A stretch of DNA of 64,000 nt from Nonomuraea harbinensis (GTDB taxonomy: Bacteria > Actinomycetota > Actinomycetes > Streptosporangiales > Streptosporangiaceae). The position numbers and the translations under genes were made by a program. The stretch covers positions 62,001 to 126,000 of the forward strand of contig NZ_JAHKRN010000001.1 of the NCBI RefSeq assembly GCF_019396385.1, read 5' to 3'. A model generated the notes under the pieces. That model ran no database searches and was not told the origin of the DNA. It was given only the letters and a program-made list of their open reading frames with translations. Below, piece after piece: positions 35,596-42,492 of this stretch (the stretch's first letter is position 1; every line of letters begins with the position of its first letter).

Positions 35596-36558
35596 ATGCG
35601 CTGGATGCCGGGGTTCGTGATGCTGTCGGTCATCTGGGGAGCGAGCTTCGCGCTGATCAAGATCGCGGTCGAGGCGGGGGTCCCGCCGTTGTGGGTCGCG
35701 TTCTGGCGGTGCTTCTTCGGCGCGCTGGCTCTCCTCGCGGTGTGCGCGCTCCGGCGCGAGCGCCTTCCCCGCGACCGCACCGTGTGGGGGCACGCCCTGG
35801 TGGTGGCCGCGCTGCTCAACGCGGTGCCGTTCACCTTCCTCGCGTACGGCGAGACGCTGGTGAGCTCGGTGCTCGCCGGGGTGTGGAACGCGACGACGCC
35901 GCTGACCACGCTGGTGTTCGTCATCCTCATGGTGCCACAGGAGAGACCGACCGCCCGGCGCCTGCTCGGGCTGCTCGTCGGCTTCGCGGGGGTCCTCGTG
36001 GTCCTCGGGATCTGGCAGGGCGTGGACGGCGCCCCGGTGGCCGGGAGCCTCGCCTGCCTGGCGGCGACGACCTGCTACGGCGCCGGTTTCGCCTACACCC
36101 GCAGGTTCTACTCCGCGCGGGAGGGCTCCGCCGCCGCCCTGTCGGCCGTGCAGATCGTCTGCGCGACCGCCCAACTGGCCGTCTTCGCTCCCCTCGGCGG
36201 TGGCGGCCCGTCCTGGCCGGGCGCGCCGGCCGCGGCGGCGCTCGTGGTGCTCGGCGCCGTCGGGACGGGTCTGGCGTACATCCTGAACCTGCGGGTGATC
36301 CGCTCGGCGGGGTCCACGGTGGCCGCCACCGTGACGTACGTGACCCCCGTGTGGTCGACGTCGCTCGGCGTGACGCTGCTCGGCGAACCGCTGGGCTGGA
36401 ACGTCGTCGCGGGCGGGGTCCTCGTGATCGCCGGCGTCTTCCTCTCGCGCACGGACCGGCCGGCGCCTGGGGTCCTCTCCGGGTCCCGGCACGCCGCGTC
36501 CCGGGATCCGGAGGGGACCCCGGGACATCCCGTCAGCCGGCGTCGAGGGCTGCGGTGA
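35596..36558 (+). CDS. EamA/DMT-superfamily transporter
   Basis: 320 residues, ten predicted helices in two EamA repeats (MLSVIWGASFALIKIAVEAG at the start; second repeat from about residue 155). GAGGGAGG precedes the start. Probable metabolite exporter, likely controlled by the divergent LysR. The last 30 residues are hydrophilic (SGSRHAASRDPEG) and the 3' end overlaps the convergent next gene by 26 nt. Confidence 0.88.
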   Translation: MRWMPGFVMLSVIWGASFALIKIAVEAGVPPLWVAFWRCFFGALALLAVCALRRERLPRDRTVWGHALVVAALLNAVPFTFLAYGETLVSSVLAGVWNATTPLTTLVFVILMVPQERPTARRLLGLLVGFAGVLVVLGIWQGVDGAPVAGSLACLAATTCYGAGFAYTRRFYSAREGSAAALSAVQIVCATAQLAVFAPLGGGGPSWPGAPAAAALVVLGAVGTGLAYILNLRVIRSAGSTVAATVTYVTPVWSTSLGVTLLGEPLGWNVVAGGVLVIAGVFLSRTDRPAPGVLSGSRHAASRDPEGTPGHPVSRRRGLR

Positions 36559-36934
36559 TCTTGCGGGCCATCTCCGCCATGACTGGGCCGGGCTCGCCTT
36601 CCTGTGCCCGGGCGGCTGCTTCGACGGCGATGAGGACGGTGTCGCGGAAGTCGCCGGCCGCCGCCGGATCCTGCCGCTTGAGCAGGCTCATGGCCTCCGT
36701 CAGGGCCGGCAGCACATGGTCGGCGAGCGCGGCCACGGACTTGCCGTTCAGGTCGATGTCTCTGGTCTTCTCGGCGAGCGCGTGCCCGACCGGGCCGGTC
36801 GCGGAGTACAGAGCGACGGAGCCGCCGGTGGCGACCTTGTGGGGCTTGCCGGAGGCGGCGGCCAGCAGCGAGACGGCGCCGTAGGCGGCGGTGCGCAGGG
36901 TGCGCTTGTCCTGGTCGGTGAGGGTGATGGACAT
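36533..36934 (-). CDS. Conserved small protein of unknown function
   Basis: 133 residues, mostly helical, no signal or membrane anchor. Starts SITLTDQDKRTLRTAAYGAVSLLAAA. From gene context (28 nt downstream of the beta-lactamase-like gene on the same strand) it may share that operon. I recognise no domain. Confidence 0.7.
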   Translation of the reverse strand: MSITLTDQDKRTLRTAAYGAVSLLAAASGKPHKVATGGSVALYSATGPVGHALAEKTRDIDLNGKSVAALADHVLPALTEAMSLLKRQDPAAAGDFRDTVLIAVEAAARAQEGEPGPVMAEMARKITAALDAG

Positions 36935-36962
36935 GGTGGTGTGCTCCTTCGCGGGGTCGGTG

Positions 36963-38210
36963 TCAGTCGTCGATGGCCTGGTAGAGCGTGGTCCAGAAGT
37001 CGTGGATCAACCGCGCGGGATCCGGGACGGACAGCCCGACCTGGGTGAGCAGGATGCCGACGAGCCGGTTGTGCGGGTCGGCGTAGCTCGTGGTGCCGGT
37101 GCCGCCGTCCCAGCCGAACTGGCCGACCGGAGCGTAGTCGCCGCGGTAGGTGCGCACCGCCATCCCCACACCCCAGCCGCCGTGCTGGCCCTGGCCGTGC
37201 GAGATGTGGACGTTGTCGACGGCCATGGCGGTGCGGGCGGCGGTCTGCTCGGGCGTGAGCCGGTTGGTGGTCATGAGCTCGACGGCGGGCCGCGACAGGA
37301 TCCGCCTCCCTTCGTGCACCCCGCCGTTGAGCAGCATCCGGAAGTAGGTGTGGTAGTCGTCGACGGTGGACACCAGCCCGCCGCCGCCTCCCTGGAACGC
37401 CGGCGGCTCGCTCCACCGCCCTCCCTTGGCCTCGTCCCACACCAGGAACTCGCCGGTCTGCGGGTCGGGGGCGTAGAGAGTCGGCAGCCGGTCGAGCCGG
37501 TCGGCGGGCACGTGGAAACCGGTGTCGTTCATCCCGAGCGGGTCGAAGACGCGCTCGCGCAGGAAATCCTCGAACGACCGGCCGGTGACCCGGGCCACCA
37601 GCACCCCGAGCAGGTCGTTGCTGATCTGGTACTGCCAGTGCTCGCCGGGCTGGTGCATCAGCGGAAGCTCGCCCAGACGGCGCATCCACTCGTCAGGCTC
37701 GGGCATCGGCACCGGCAGGTTGGGCGTGAGCCCTCGCTCGAAGACCGCGTTCATGATCGGCGTGCCGAGCGCCATCATGTCCATGCCGAGCCCGAACGTG
37801 GAGGTCAGCAGGTCACGTACGGTGATCGGCCGCCGCGCCGGCACGGTGTCGTCCAGCGGGCCGTCGATCCGCCTCAGCACCCGCCGGTCGGCCAGTTCGG
37901 GCAGCCATGGCTCCACCGGGTCGTCCAGCCGCAGCCGGCACTCGTCCAGCAGCACCATCGCCCCCGCGACCGTGACCGGCTTGGACGTGGAGGCCATCCG
38001 GAAGATCGTGTCGCGGCTCATCGGCGCGCCGCCGTCGCGGTGCATCGTCCCGAGCGCCTCGACATGCGTCCGGCCGCCACGGCTGACCAGGGCGACGAGC
38101 CCGGGGATCTTCCCGGAGTCGACATGCTCGGCCAGCACCTCGCGCATCTTGCGTAGCCCTGCCGCGGAGAAGCCGCCGTTGCTGTGTTCCATCATCATCG
38201 CCTCGCTCAC
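36963..38210 (-). CDS. Serine hydrolase of the beta-lactamase class C/penicillin-binding family
   Basis: 415 residues. The catalytic SxxK motif is STSK in FRMASTSKPVTVAGAM (about 75-78), and the Tyr motif YQIS(N) lies in HWQYQISNDLL. QFGWDGGTGTT near the C-terminus corresponds to the KTG-like HxG/GGTG motif. There is no signal peptide, so this is probably a cytoplasmic esterase or peptidase rather than a resistance enzyme. It is divergent from the HTH regulator at 38437, across a repeat-rich AT-rich gap. Confidence 0.88.
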   Translation of the reverse strand: MSEAMMMEHSNGGFSAAGLRKMREVLAEHVDSGKIPGLVALVSRGGRTHVEALGTMHRDGGAPMSRDTIFRMASTSKPVTVAGAMVLLDECRLRLDDPVEPWLPELADRRVLRRIDGPLDDTVPARRPITVRDLLTSTFGLGMDMMALGTPIMNAVFERGLTPNLPVPMPEPDEWMRRLGELPLMHQPGEHWQYQISNDLLGVLVARVTGRSFEDFLRERVFDPLGMNDTGFHVPADRLDRLPTLYAPDPQTGEFLVWDEAKGGRWSEPPAFQGGGGGLVSTVDDYHTYFRMLLNGGVHEGRRILSRPAVELMTTNRLTPEQTAARTAMAVDNVHISHGQGQHGGWGVGMAVRTYRGDYAPVGQFGWDGGTGTTSYADPHNRLVGILLTQVGLSVPDPARLIHDFWTTLYQAIDD

Positions 38211-38247
38211 CGTCTGTTCGGAAATCTTTGAACACCTGGAAAGCTAC

Positions 38248-38392
38248 ATTGCATTCAAGAATCAGTCAACACAAAAAGCATGCATTCTTCCTGTTGAAGC
38301 GGCGTCTAGATGCTTGCATTGCAATGAGACTGGAGCTGAACGCAACGAGTGATCAAGCAGGCATTGCAACAGACTCGGAGTGAATGCATACT
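38248..38392. promoter_or_regulatory. Cluster of GCATT repeats in the divergent control region
   Basis: The 226-bp gap between the serine hydrolase and the HTH regulator is AT-rich compared with the genes. It holds repeated TTGCATTC/TTGCATTGCAA/GCATTGCAA/GAATGCAT motifs at about 38249, 38279, 38314-38324, 38361-38369 and 38383. The copy at 38314 is a perfect odd dyad TTGCA-T-TGCAA. They are probably operators for the regulator at 38437 (inference). Confidence 0.6.
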
Positions 38393-38436
38393 GTGCAGCG
38401 AGCGCGCGCATGCCGGCGGATGGGAGACGAACACCG

Positions 38437-39180
38437 ATGCCCGGAGGCAGACTCACTGACGAGGACCGTCGGCACATCGCTGAGGGGCTGGCCGAGGGGC
38501 TCGGATACGCGGAGATCGGCCGGCGCCTGGGGCGGCCCGCCTCGACCGTGATGCGGGAGGTCGCCCGCAACGGCGGGCCCGACGACTACCGTGCGGACCG
38601 GGCCCACGAGGCCGCGCGGCATCGTGCGCGCCGGCACAAGCCGTCCCGGCCGCCGGCGCCGCCGATCCCCGACGACGACCACGGGCGTGATCCCCGAGCG
38701 GTGCTCGACTTCACGGAGTCCTTCACCGAGCTTCTCGTCCAGCAGGGGCTGCCCCGGATGGAGGCCCGGGTGCTGGCCTGCCTGTACATCACGGACTCCG
38801 GCACGCTCACCGCCGCCGACCTGGTCCAGCGGCTCCGCGTCAGCCCGGCGTCGATCTCGCACGCCATCGCCTTCCTCGAACAGCAGGGAATGCTGAGGCG
38901 CGAGCGGGTTCCCGGCGCGCGTCGCGAACGCTATGTCGTCGACGACGAGATCTGGCTCCCGAACCTCCTCGCGGCTCTGCGGATGAACGAGGCCCTGGCG
39001 GCCGCGTCACGGCGCGGGGCCGAGATCCTCGGGGTCACGACGCCGGCGGGCGCCCGCTTCGAGACCTCCGCCGAACTCCTCCTCCTCCTGAGCGAGGCCT
39101 TCCGGCAGGTCATCGAGCGGTGGCAGCAGAACCCGGCCCTCCGGGGCGAACGCGCGGACGGTCCCGGCGTGCGCAGGTGA
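38437..39180 (+). CDS. MarR/GbsR-type regulator with an extra N-terminal HTH
   Basis: 247 residues from ATG 38437 (GGGAG upstream); an in-frame ATG at 38380 lacks such a site. The first 40 residues are an HTH_38-like domain (LTDEDRRHIAEGLAEGLGYA then EIGRRLGRPASTVMREVARNG), the type also seen in IS30 transposases and some sigma-like proteins. A flexible Pro/Arg segment follows, then a winged HTH (ARVLACLYITDSGTLTAADL, LRVSPASISHAIAFLEQQG) of the GbsR/MarR class and a helical C-terminus. Likely a repressor of the divergent hydrolase and of itself. Confidence 0.87.
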   Translation: MPGGRLTDEDRRHIAEGLAEGLGYAEIGRRLGRPASTVMREVARNGGPDDYRADRAHEAARHRARRHKPSRPPAPPIPDDDHGRDPRAVLDFTESFTELLVQQGLPRMEARVLACLYITDSGTLTAADLVQRLRVSPASISHAIAFLEQQGMLRRERVPGARRERYVVDDEIWLPNLLAALRMNEALAAASRRGAEILGVTTPAGARFETSAELLLLLSEAFRQVIERWQQNPALRGERADGPGVRR

Positions 39181-39209
39181 GAACTGCCGGAAGGTTGCGC
39201 TTTATATGA

Positions 39210-39219
39210 AGACCGGTCT
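39210..39219. promoter_or_regulatory. TetR operator AGACCGGTCT upstream of the TetR gene
   Basis: Perfect 10-bp palindrome 12 nt before the GTG start of the TetR gene, inside TATATGAAGACCGGTCTATT. It shares its core with the site at 39833, indicating autoregulation. Confidence 0.8.
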
Positions 39220-39231
39220 ATTTTCACTCCT

Positions 39232-39792
39232 GTGGGACGTAAAGGGGACCAGACGCGGGCGCGGCTGCTCGACGCGACGCAGGAACTGATCGAGGCCGGG
39301 GGATACTCCGCCGCCGGGCTCAACCAGGTGATCGCCGCCAGCGGCATGCCCAGGGGATCGCTCTACTTCCACTTCCCCGGCGGCAAGGACCACCTGGTCG
39401 CCGAGGCGCTGCGGCGGGCCGGCCGGGAGATCGAGCAGGCCGTGCGCGACCTCGCGGACGCCGCCCCCGACACCGTCTCCCTGGTGACCGGCGTCATCCA
39501 CCTGCTGGCCGACCGGCTGGAGGCGTCGGGCTGGCGCAAGGGCTGCCCGGTGGCCACGGTCGCCCTGGAGATGGCGGCCGGGAACGACGCGCTCCAGCAG
39601 GTCTGCGCCGAGGTGTACGACTCGTGGGAGGCCATACTCCGGGAGCGGCTCACCGCAGGCGGGCACCCCGACGCTGACGACACCGCCACGACCGTCCTGG
39701 CCCTGATCGAGGGCGCGCTGCTGCTGGCCAGAGCGCGACGCAGCCGCGAGCCTCTGGACCGGGCGGCCCGGAAGGTCGCCGCCCTGCTGTGA
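39232..39792 (+). CDS. TetR-family regulator, LmrA/YxaF (QdoR) type
   Basis: 186 residues from GTG 39232. The N-terminal HTH (TRARLLDATQELIEAGGYSA then GLNQVIAASGMPRGSLYFHF) is canonical. The ligand domain (VTGVIHLLADRLEASGWRKG, CPVATVALEMAAG) matches the LmrA/YxaF-like C-terminal domain, whose B. subtilis members bind flavonoids or lincomycin-type drugs. Operators of the matching type lie before this gene and before the next one, so it likely represses both. Confidence 0.9.
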   Translation: MGRKGDQTRARLLDATQELIEAGGYSAAGLNQVIAASGMPRGSLYFHFPGGKDHLVAEALRRAGREIEQAVRDLADAAPDTVSLVTGVIHLLADRLEASGWRKGCPVATVALEMAAGNDALQQVCAEVYDSWEAILRERLTAGGHPDADDTATTVLALIEGALLLARARRSREPLDRAARKVAALL

Positions 39793-39832
39793 ACGACGGC
39801 CGGGACCGGCCGACCCATGCCCGCAAAATATG

Positions 39833-39844
39833 TAGACCGGTCTA
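39833..39844. promoter_or_regulatory. TetR operator TAGACCGGTCTA upstream of the fusion gene
   Basis: Perfect 12-bp palindrome. With its left flank it reads AATATGTAGACCGGTCTA, which fits 17 of 18 positions of the LmrA/QdoR box as I recall it (AWTATAtagaNYGgTCTA). It is 16 nt before the ATG, overlapping the ribosome-binding region. Confidence 0.85.
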
Positions 39845-39860
39845 TTCTAAAGGAGTTGCC

Positions 39861-41534
39861 ATGAGACCCGACTCGATCGTCTTCGGCGCCGCGGGGTTCG
39901 TCGGCCGTGCCCTGGTCGAGGAGCTCCTGCGGCGCGGCCACGGCGTCGCCGCCGCCGTCCGCGGCGGGGGAGACCGCCTGGCGTCCGCACTCGCCGAGCG
40001 CGACGTCCCCCTCGACGGCCTCCGCGTCGTGACCGCCGACATCACCCGCCCCGGCCTCGGTCTGGCGGACGACCTGGCAGACGTACGCGACGTCTACAAC
40101 ACCGCCGCCCGGTTCGCCTTCGGCCTGGGAGTCACGGAGGCGCGAGCCGTGAACGTCACCGGTGCGCTCAACGTCCTCGACTGGGCCGCCACTCTGACGT
40201 ACCTGCGCCGGGTGGTGCACATCAGCGGATACCGGGTGAGCGGCGCCGGCGGCCCCGACTACCGCAAGCTGGGCGCCTACGAGGGGTCCAAACGGGAGGG
40301 CGACACGGCGGCACGGGCCCGCGCTCACGAGCGGGGCATCCCGCTGACCATCGCCAACCCGGCCACCGTGATCGGCCCCGGCCAGTTCATCGGCCTCGCC
40401 TCGCTGGTGTCCGACCTCTGGCGCGGCCGGCTGCCCGCCGTCCCGGGAGGCCCCGAGGTGTTCGTGCCCGTGGTCGACCTCGGCTATCTCGCCGCCTTCC
40501 TCGCCGACCTCCCCGCGGACGAGAGGACCGAGGGCAACGCCTACTGGGTGCTCGACGAGGCGACTCCCCACCTGCCCGACCTCGTCAAGCTGATCGCCGC
40601 ACATCTCGGGGTCCCCGCGCCGGAACGCACGATCCCGGTCGGGCTGCTGCGGCGCCTCCCCCGTACGATCACCGGAGCCGAGCCGGAGACCCTGTCCTTC
40701 CTGTCCGCGGACCGCTACGACACCGCCCCCGCCCAGGCCGTCGCCAAGCGTCCCATGCCCCCGGTCGGACCGGCGCTCAAGCGGTGGGCCGACGACCTCG
40801 TCGCCACCGGCTTCGGCACGTCCGCCCCGCCGCGCGGACCGTACGGGTTCCACCGGGTCGCGGGCAGCGCGACGTGGCTGACCGGGGAGCGCGAGCACCC
40901 GTCCCACGTCCTGCTGCACGGGCTGCCGCTCGACTCCGCGTCGTGGTCGGAGATGGTCGAACGGCTCGACGCCCCCGTCCTCGCCGCCGACCTGCCCGGT
41001 CTCGGCCGGTCGTCCCCCGCCGACGGGCCTCTGGAGGACTGGCTGGCCGAGCTCCTCCGTACGGTCGGGAGCAGGCCCACGCTGGTGGCCCACTCCCTGG
41101 CGTGCGGTCCTGCCATCCGTCACGCGGCGGCCCACCCCGACGGCCTCTCCCGCCTCGTGCTGGTCGCCCCGGCGTTCCTCCAGGCTCCCGCCCCGTGGCC
41201 GCGGCGCTCCCCGCTCGCCGTCCCCGTGCTGCGGCGCATGACCTCCGCCCGCCTGGCCCGCGCGCTCGGCGTCCCCGAGAGCCCGGCCACCGCCAGCGCC
41301 GCCGCGAACCTCGCCCGCCCCGGTCACGCCCGCCGCGTCGTCGCCGCCCTGGGAGCCGCCCGCGCCGACCTCGCGAGCACGCTGTCCCGGGTGACGGTGC
41401 CCGTGGACATCGTCGTGGGCTCGGCCGACCCGCTGGTCACGCCCGTGGACCGGCCGGTGACGGTGATCGAGGGAGCCGGCCACTACCCTCAGCTGACCCA
41501 TCCGGACGACCTCGTCCGGGTGCTCAGCCCCTAA
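39861..41534 (+). CDS. Fusion of an NAD(P)-dependent epimerase/dehydratase and an alpha/beta hydrolase
   Basis: 557 residues from ATG 39861 (AAAGGAG upstream). The N-terminal extended SDR domain (about 1-320) has the cofactor motif FGAAGFVGRALVEEL and the catalytic YxxxK as YEGSK. The C-terminal alpha/beta hydrolase (about 330-557) shows LLHGLPLDSASW, the nucleophile motif AHSLAC (Ala in place of both Gly of GxSxG), the acid VVGSADPLV and the His GAGHYPQL. The join is in frame, with no stop or shift. Probably repressed by the preceding TetR protein; this suggests detoxification of a small ketone, ester or flavonoid-like compound (inference). Confidence 0.88.
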   Translation: MRPDSIVFGAAGFVGRALVEELLRRGHGVAAAVRGGGDRLASALAERDVPLDGLRVVTADITRPGLGLADDLADVRDVYNTAARFAFGLGVTEARAVNVTGALNVLDWAATLTYLRRVVHISGYRVSGAGGPDYRKLGAYEGSKREGDTAARARAHERGIPLTIANPATVIGPGQFIGLASLVSDLWRGRLPAVPGGPEVFVPVVDLGYLAAFLADLPADERTEGNAYWVLDEATPHLPDLVKLIAAHLGVPAPERTIPVGLLRRLPRTITGAEPETLSFLSADRYDTAPAQAVAKRPMPPVGPALKRWADDLVATGFGTSAPPRGPYGFHRVAGSATWLTGEREHPSHVLLHGLPLDSASWSEMVERLDAPVLAADLPGLGRSSPADGPLEDWLAELLRTVGSRPTLVAHSLACGPAIRHAAAHPDGLSRLVLVAPAFLQAPAPWPRRSPLAVPVLRRMTSARLARALGVPESPATASAAANLARPGHARRVVAALGAARADLASTLSRVTVPVDIVVGSADPLVTPVDRPVTVIEGAGHYPQLTHPDDLVRVLSP

Positions 41535-41545
41535 ACTCATCGATC

Positions 41546-42085
41546 ATGACAGAACTAGACGAACAGGGCAGGCCCGAGCCTCCCGCCGCTGCCGACGAGG
41601 CGGGCACCCTCCTGGGCTTCCTCGAATTCCTCCGGGCCACATTCGCCTGGAAGTGCGCGGGGCTCGACGCGGCTGGCCTGAACGCGACCGCAGCCGCCTC
41701 GTCGATGACCCTCGGCGGCATGATGAAGCACCTGGCCTACGTGGAGGACCACTGGTTCTCGATCGTCCTGCACGGGCGCGACCCGAACCCCCCGTGGGAC
41801 ACGGTCGACTGGAAGGCCGACCATGACTGGGACTGGCACTCGGCTGCCGAGGACACCCCCGAGCAGCTCGTGAAGCTCTGGGAGGAGACGGTGACCCGCT
41901 CCCGCGCCGCGGTCGACGAGGCCCTGGCCGCGGGCGACCTCGGACTGCCCGCCCGCCGCACCCTGTCCAGCGGCGAGCACCCCAGCCTGCGCTGGATCCT
42001 GTGCCACATGATCGAGGAGTACGCCCGCCACAACGGCCACGCCGACCTCATCCGCGAGTCGATCGACGGGCTCACGGGCGAGTAG
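41546..42085 (+). CDS. DinB-fold (DUF664) mycothiol-transferase-like protein
   Basis: 179 residues from ATG 41546. The DinB/DUF664 metal-site histidines are visible in GGMMKHLAYVEDHWF and in ILCHMIEEYARHNGHADLIRE. Family members are Zn-dependent thiol-S-transferases that use mycothiol in actinomycetes. It lies 11 nt after the fusion enzyme on the same strand, so it may be part of a TetR-controlled detoxification operon. Confidence 0.9.
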   Translation: MTELDEQGRPEPPAAADEAGTLLGFLEFLRATFAWKCAGLDAAGLNATAAASSMTLGGMMKHLAYVEDHWFSIVLHGRDPNPPWDTVDWKADHDWDWHSAAEDTPEQLVKLWEETVTRSRAAVDEALAAGDLGLPARRTLSSGEHPSLRWILCHMIEEYARHNGHADLIRESIDGLTGE

Positions 42086-42104
42086 GCGACGATCCCGGCC
42101 GGCC

Positions 42105-42476
42105 TCACACGGCGGCGGCCAGCTCTTCCAGCGCACGCAAGGTCGGCAGCTCGAACGGCGGTCCCACCGGCACCAGGCCCGCCCGGGGGTCCTCGCCCTC
42201 GCCCGCCCAGTGCCGCAGGGCCTGCAGAGGCGTGACGCCGTTGGCCTTGGCCCAGCGCAGGCGCCGTGTCCAGGCGACGGCTGCGTCGAGCGCGGGGTCA
42301 CCGGCCTGCTCGCGCGGCACGTACTGGGTCGCGTCGTCCGTGGTCGCGGCCCAGAGGTAACCGATGACGGTGTCATCCTTGAGCACCGGCACGTAGCGGA
42401 CGGGGGAGGACGTCGTGCGCGGGTAGGCGTCCGGAGCCCAGACGGTCCGGAACTCGGGCTGGTCCTTCAGCGACAA
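42105..42476 (-). CDS. Putative immunity protein for the Nudix-ART toxin
   Basis: 123 residues from TTG 42476, with GGGAGG eight nt upstream. No signal or membrane segment. Contains YVPVLKDDTVIGYLWAATTD and AAVAWTRRLRWAKANGVTPL. It follows the toxin gene by 16 nt on the same strand, the normal place for a cognate immunity gene in polymorphic toxin loci. I recognise no named immunity family, so the role rests on position. Confidence 0.65.
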   Translation of the reverse strand: MSLKDQPEFRTVWAPDAYPRTTSSPVRYVPVLKDDTVIGYLWAATTDDATQYVPREQAGDPALDAAVAWTRRLRWAKANGVTPLQALRHWAGEGEDPRAGLVPVGPPFELPTLRALEELAAAV

Positions 42477-42492
42477 TCCTTAGCCTCCCGCA

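Noticed and set aside
38437..38560. IS30-type transposase fragment suggested by the HTH_38-like start
   Set aside because: No DDE catalytic domain or terminal inverted repeats; the frame continues into a complete MarR/GbsR-type regulator.
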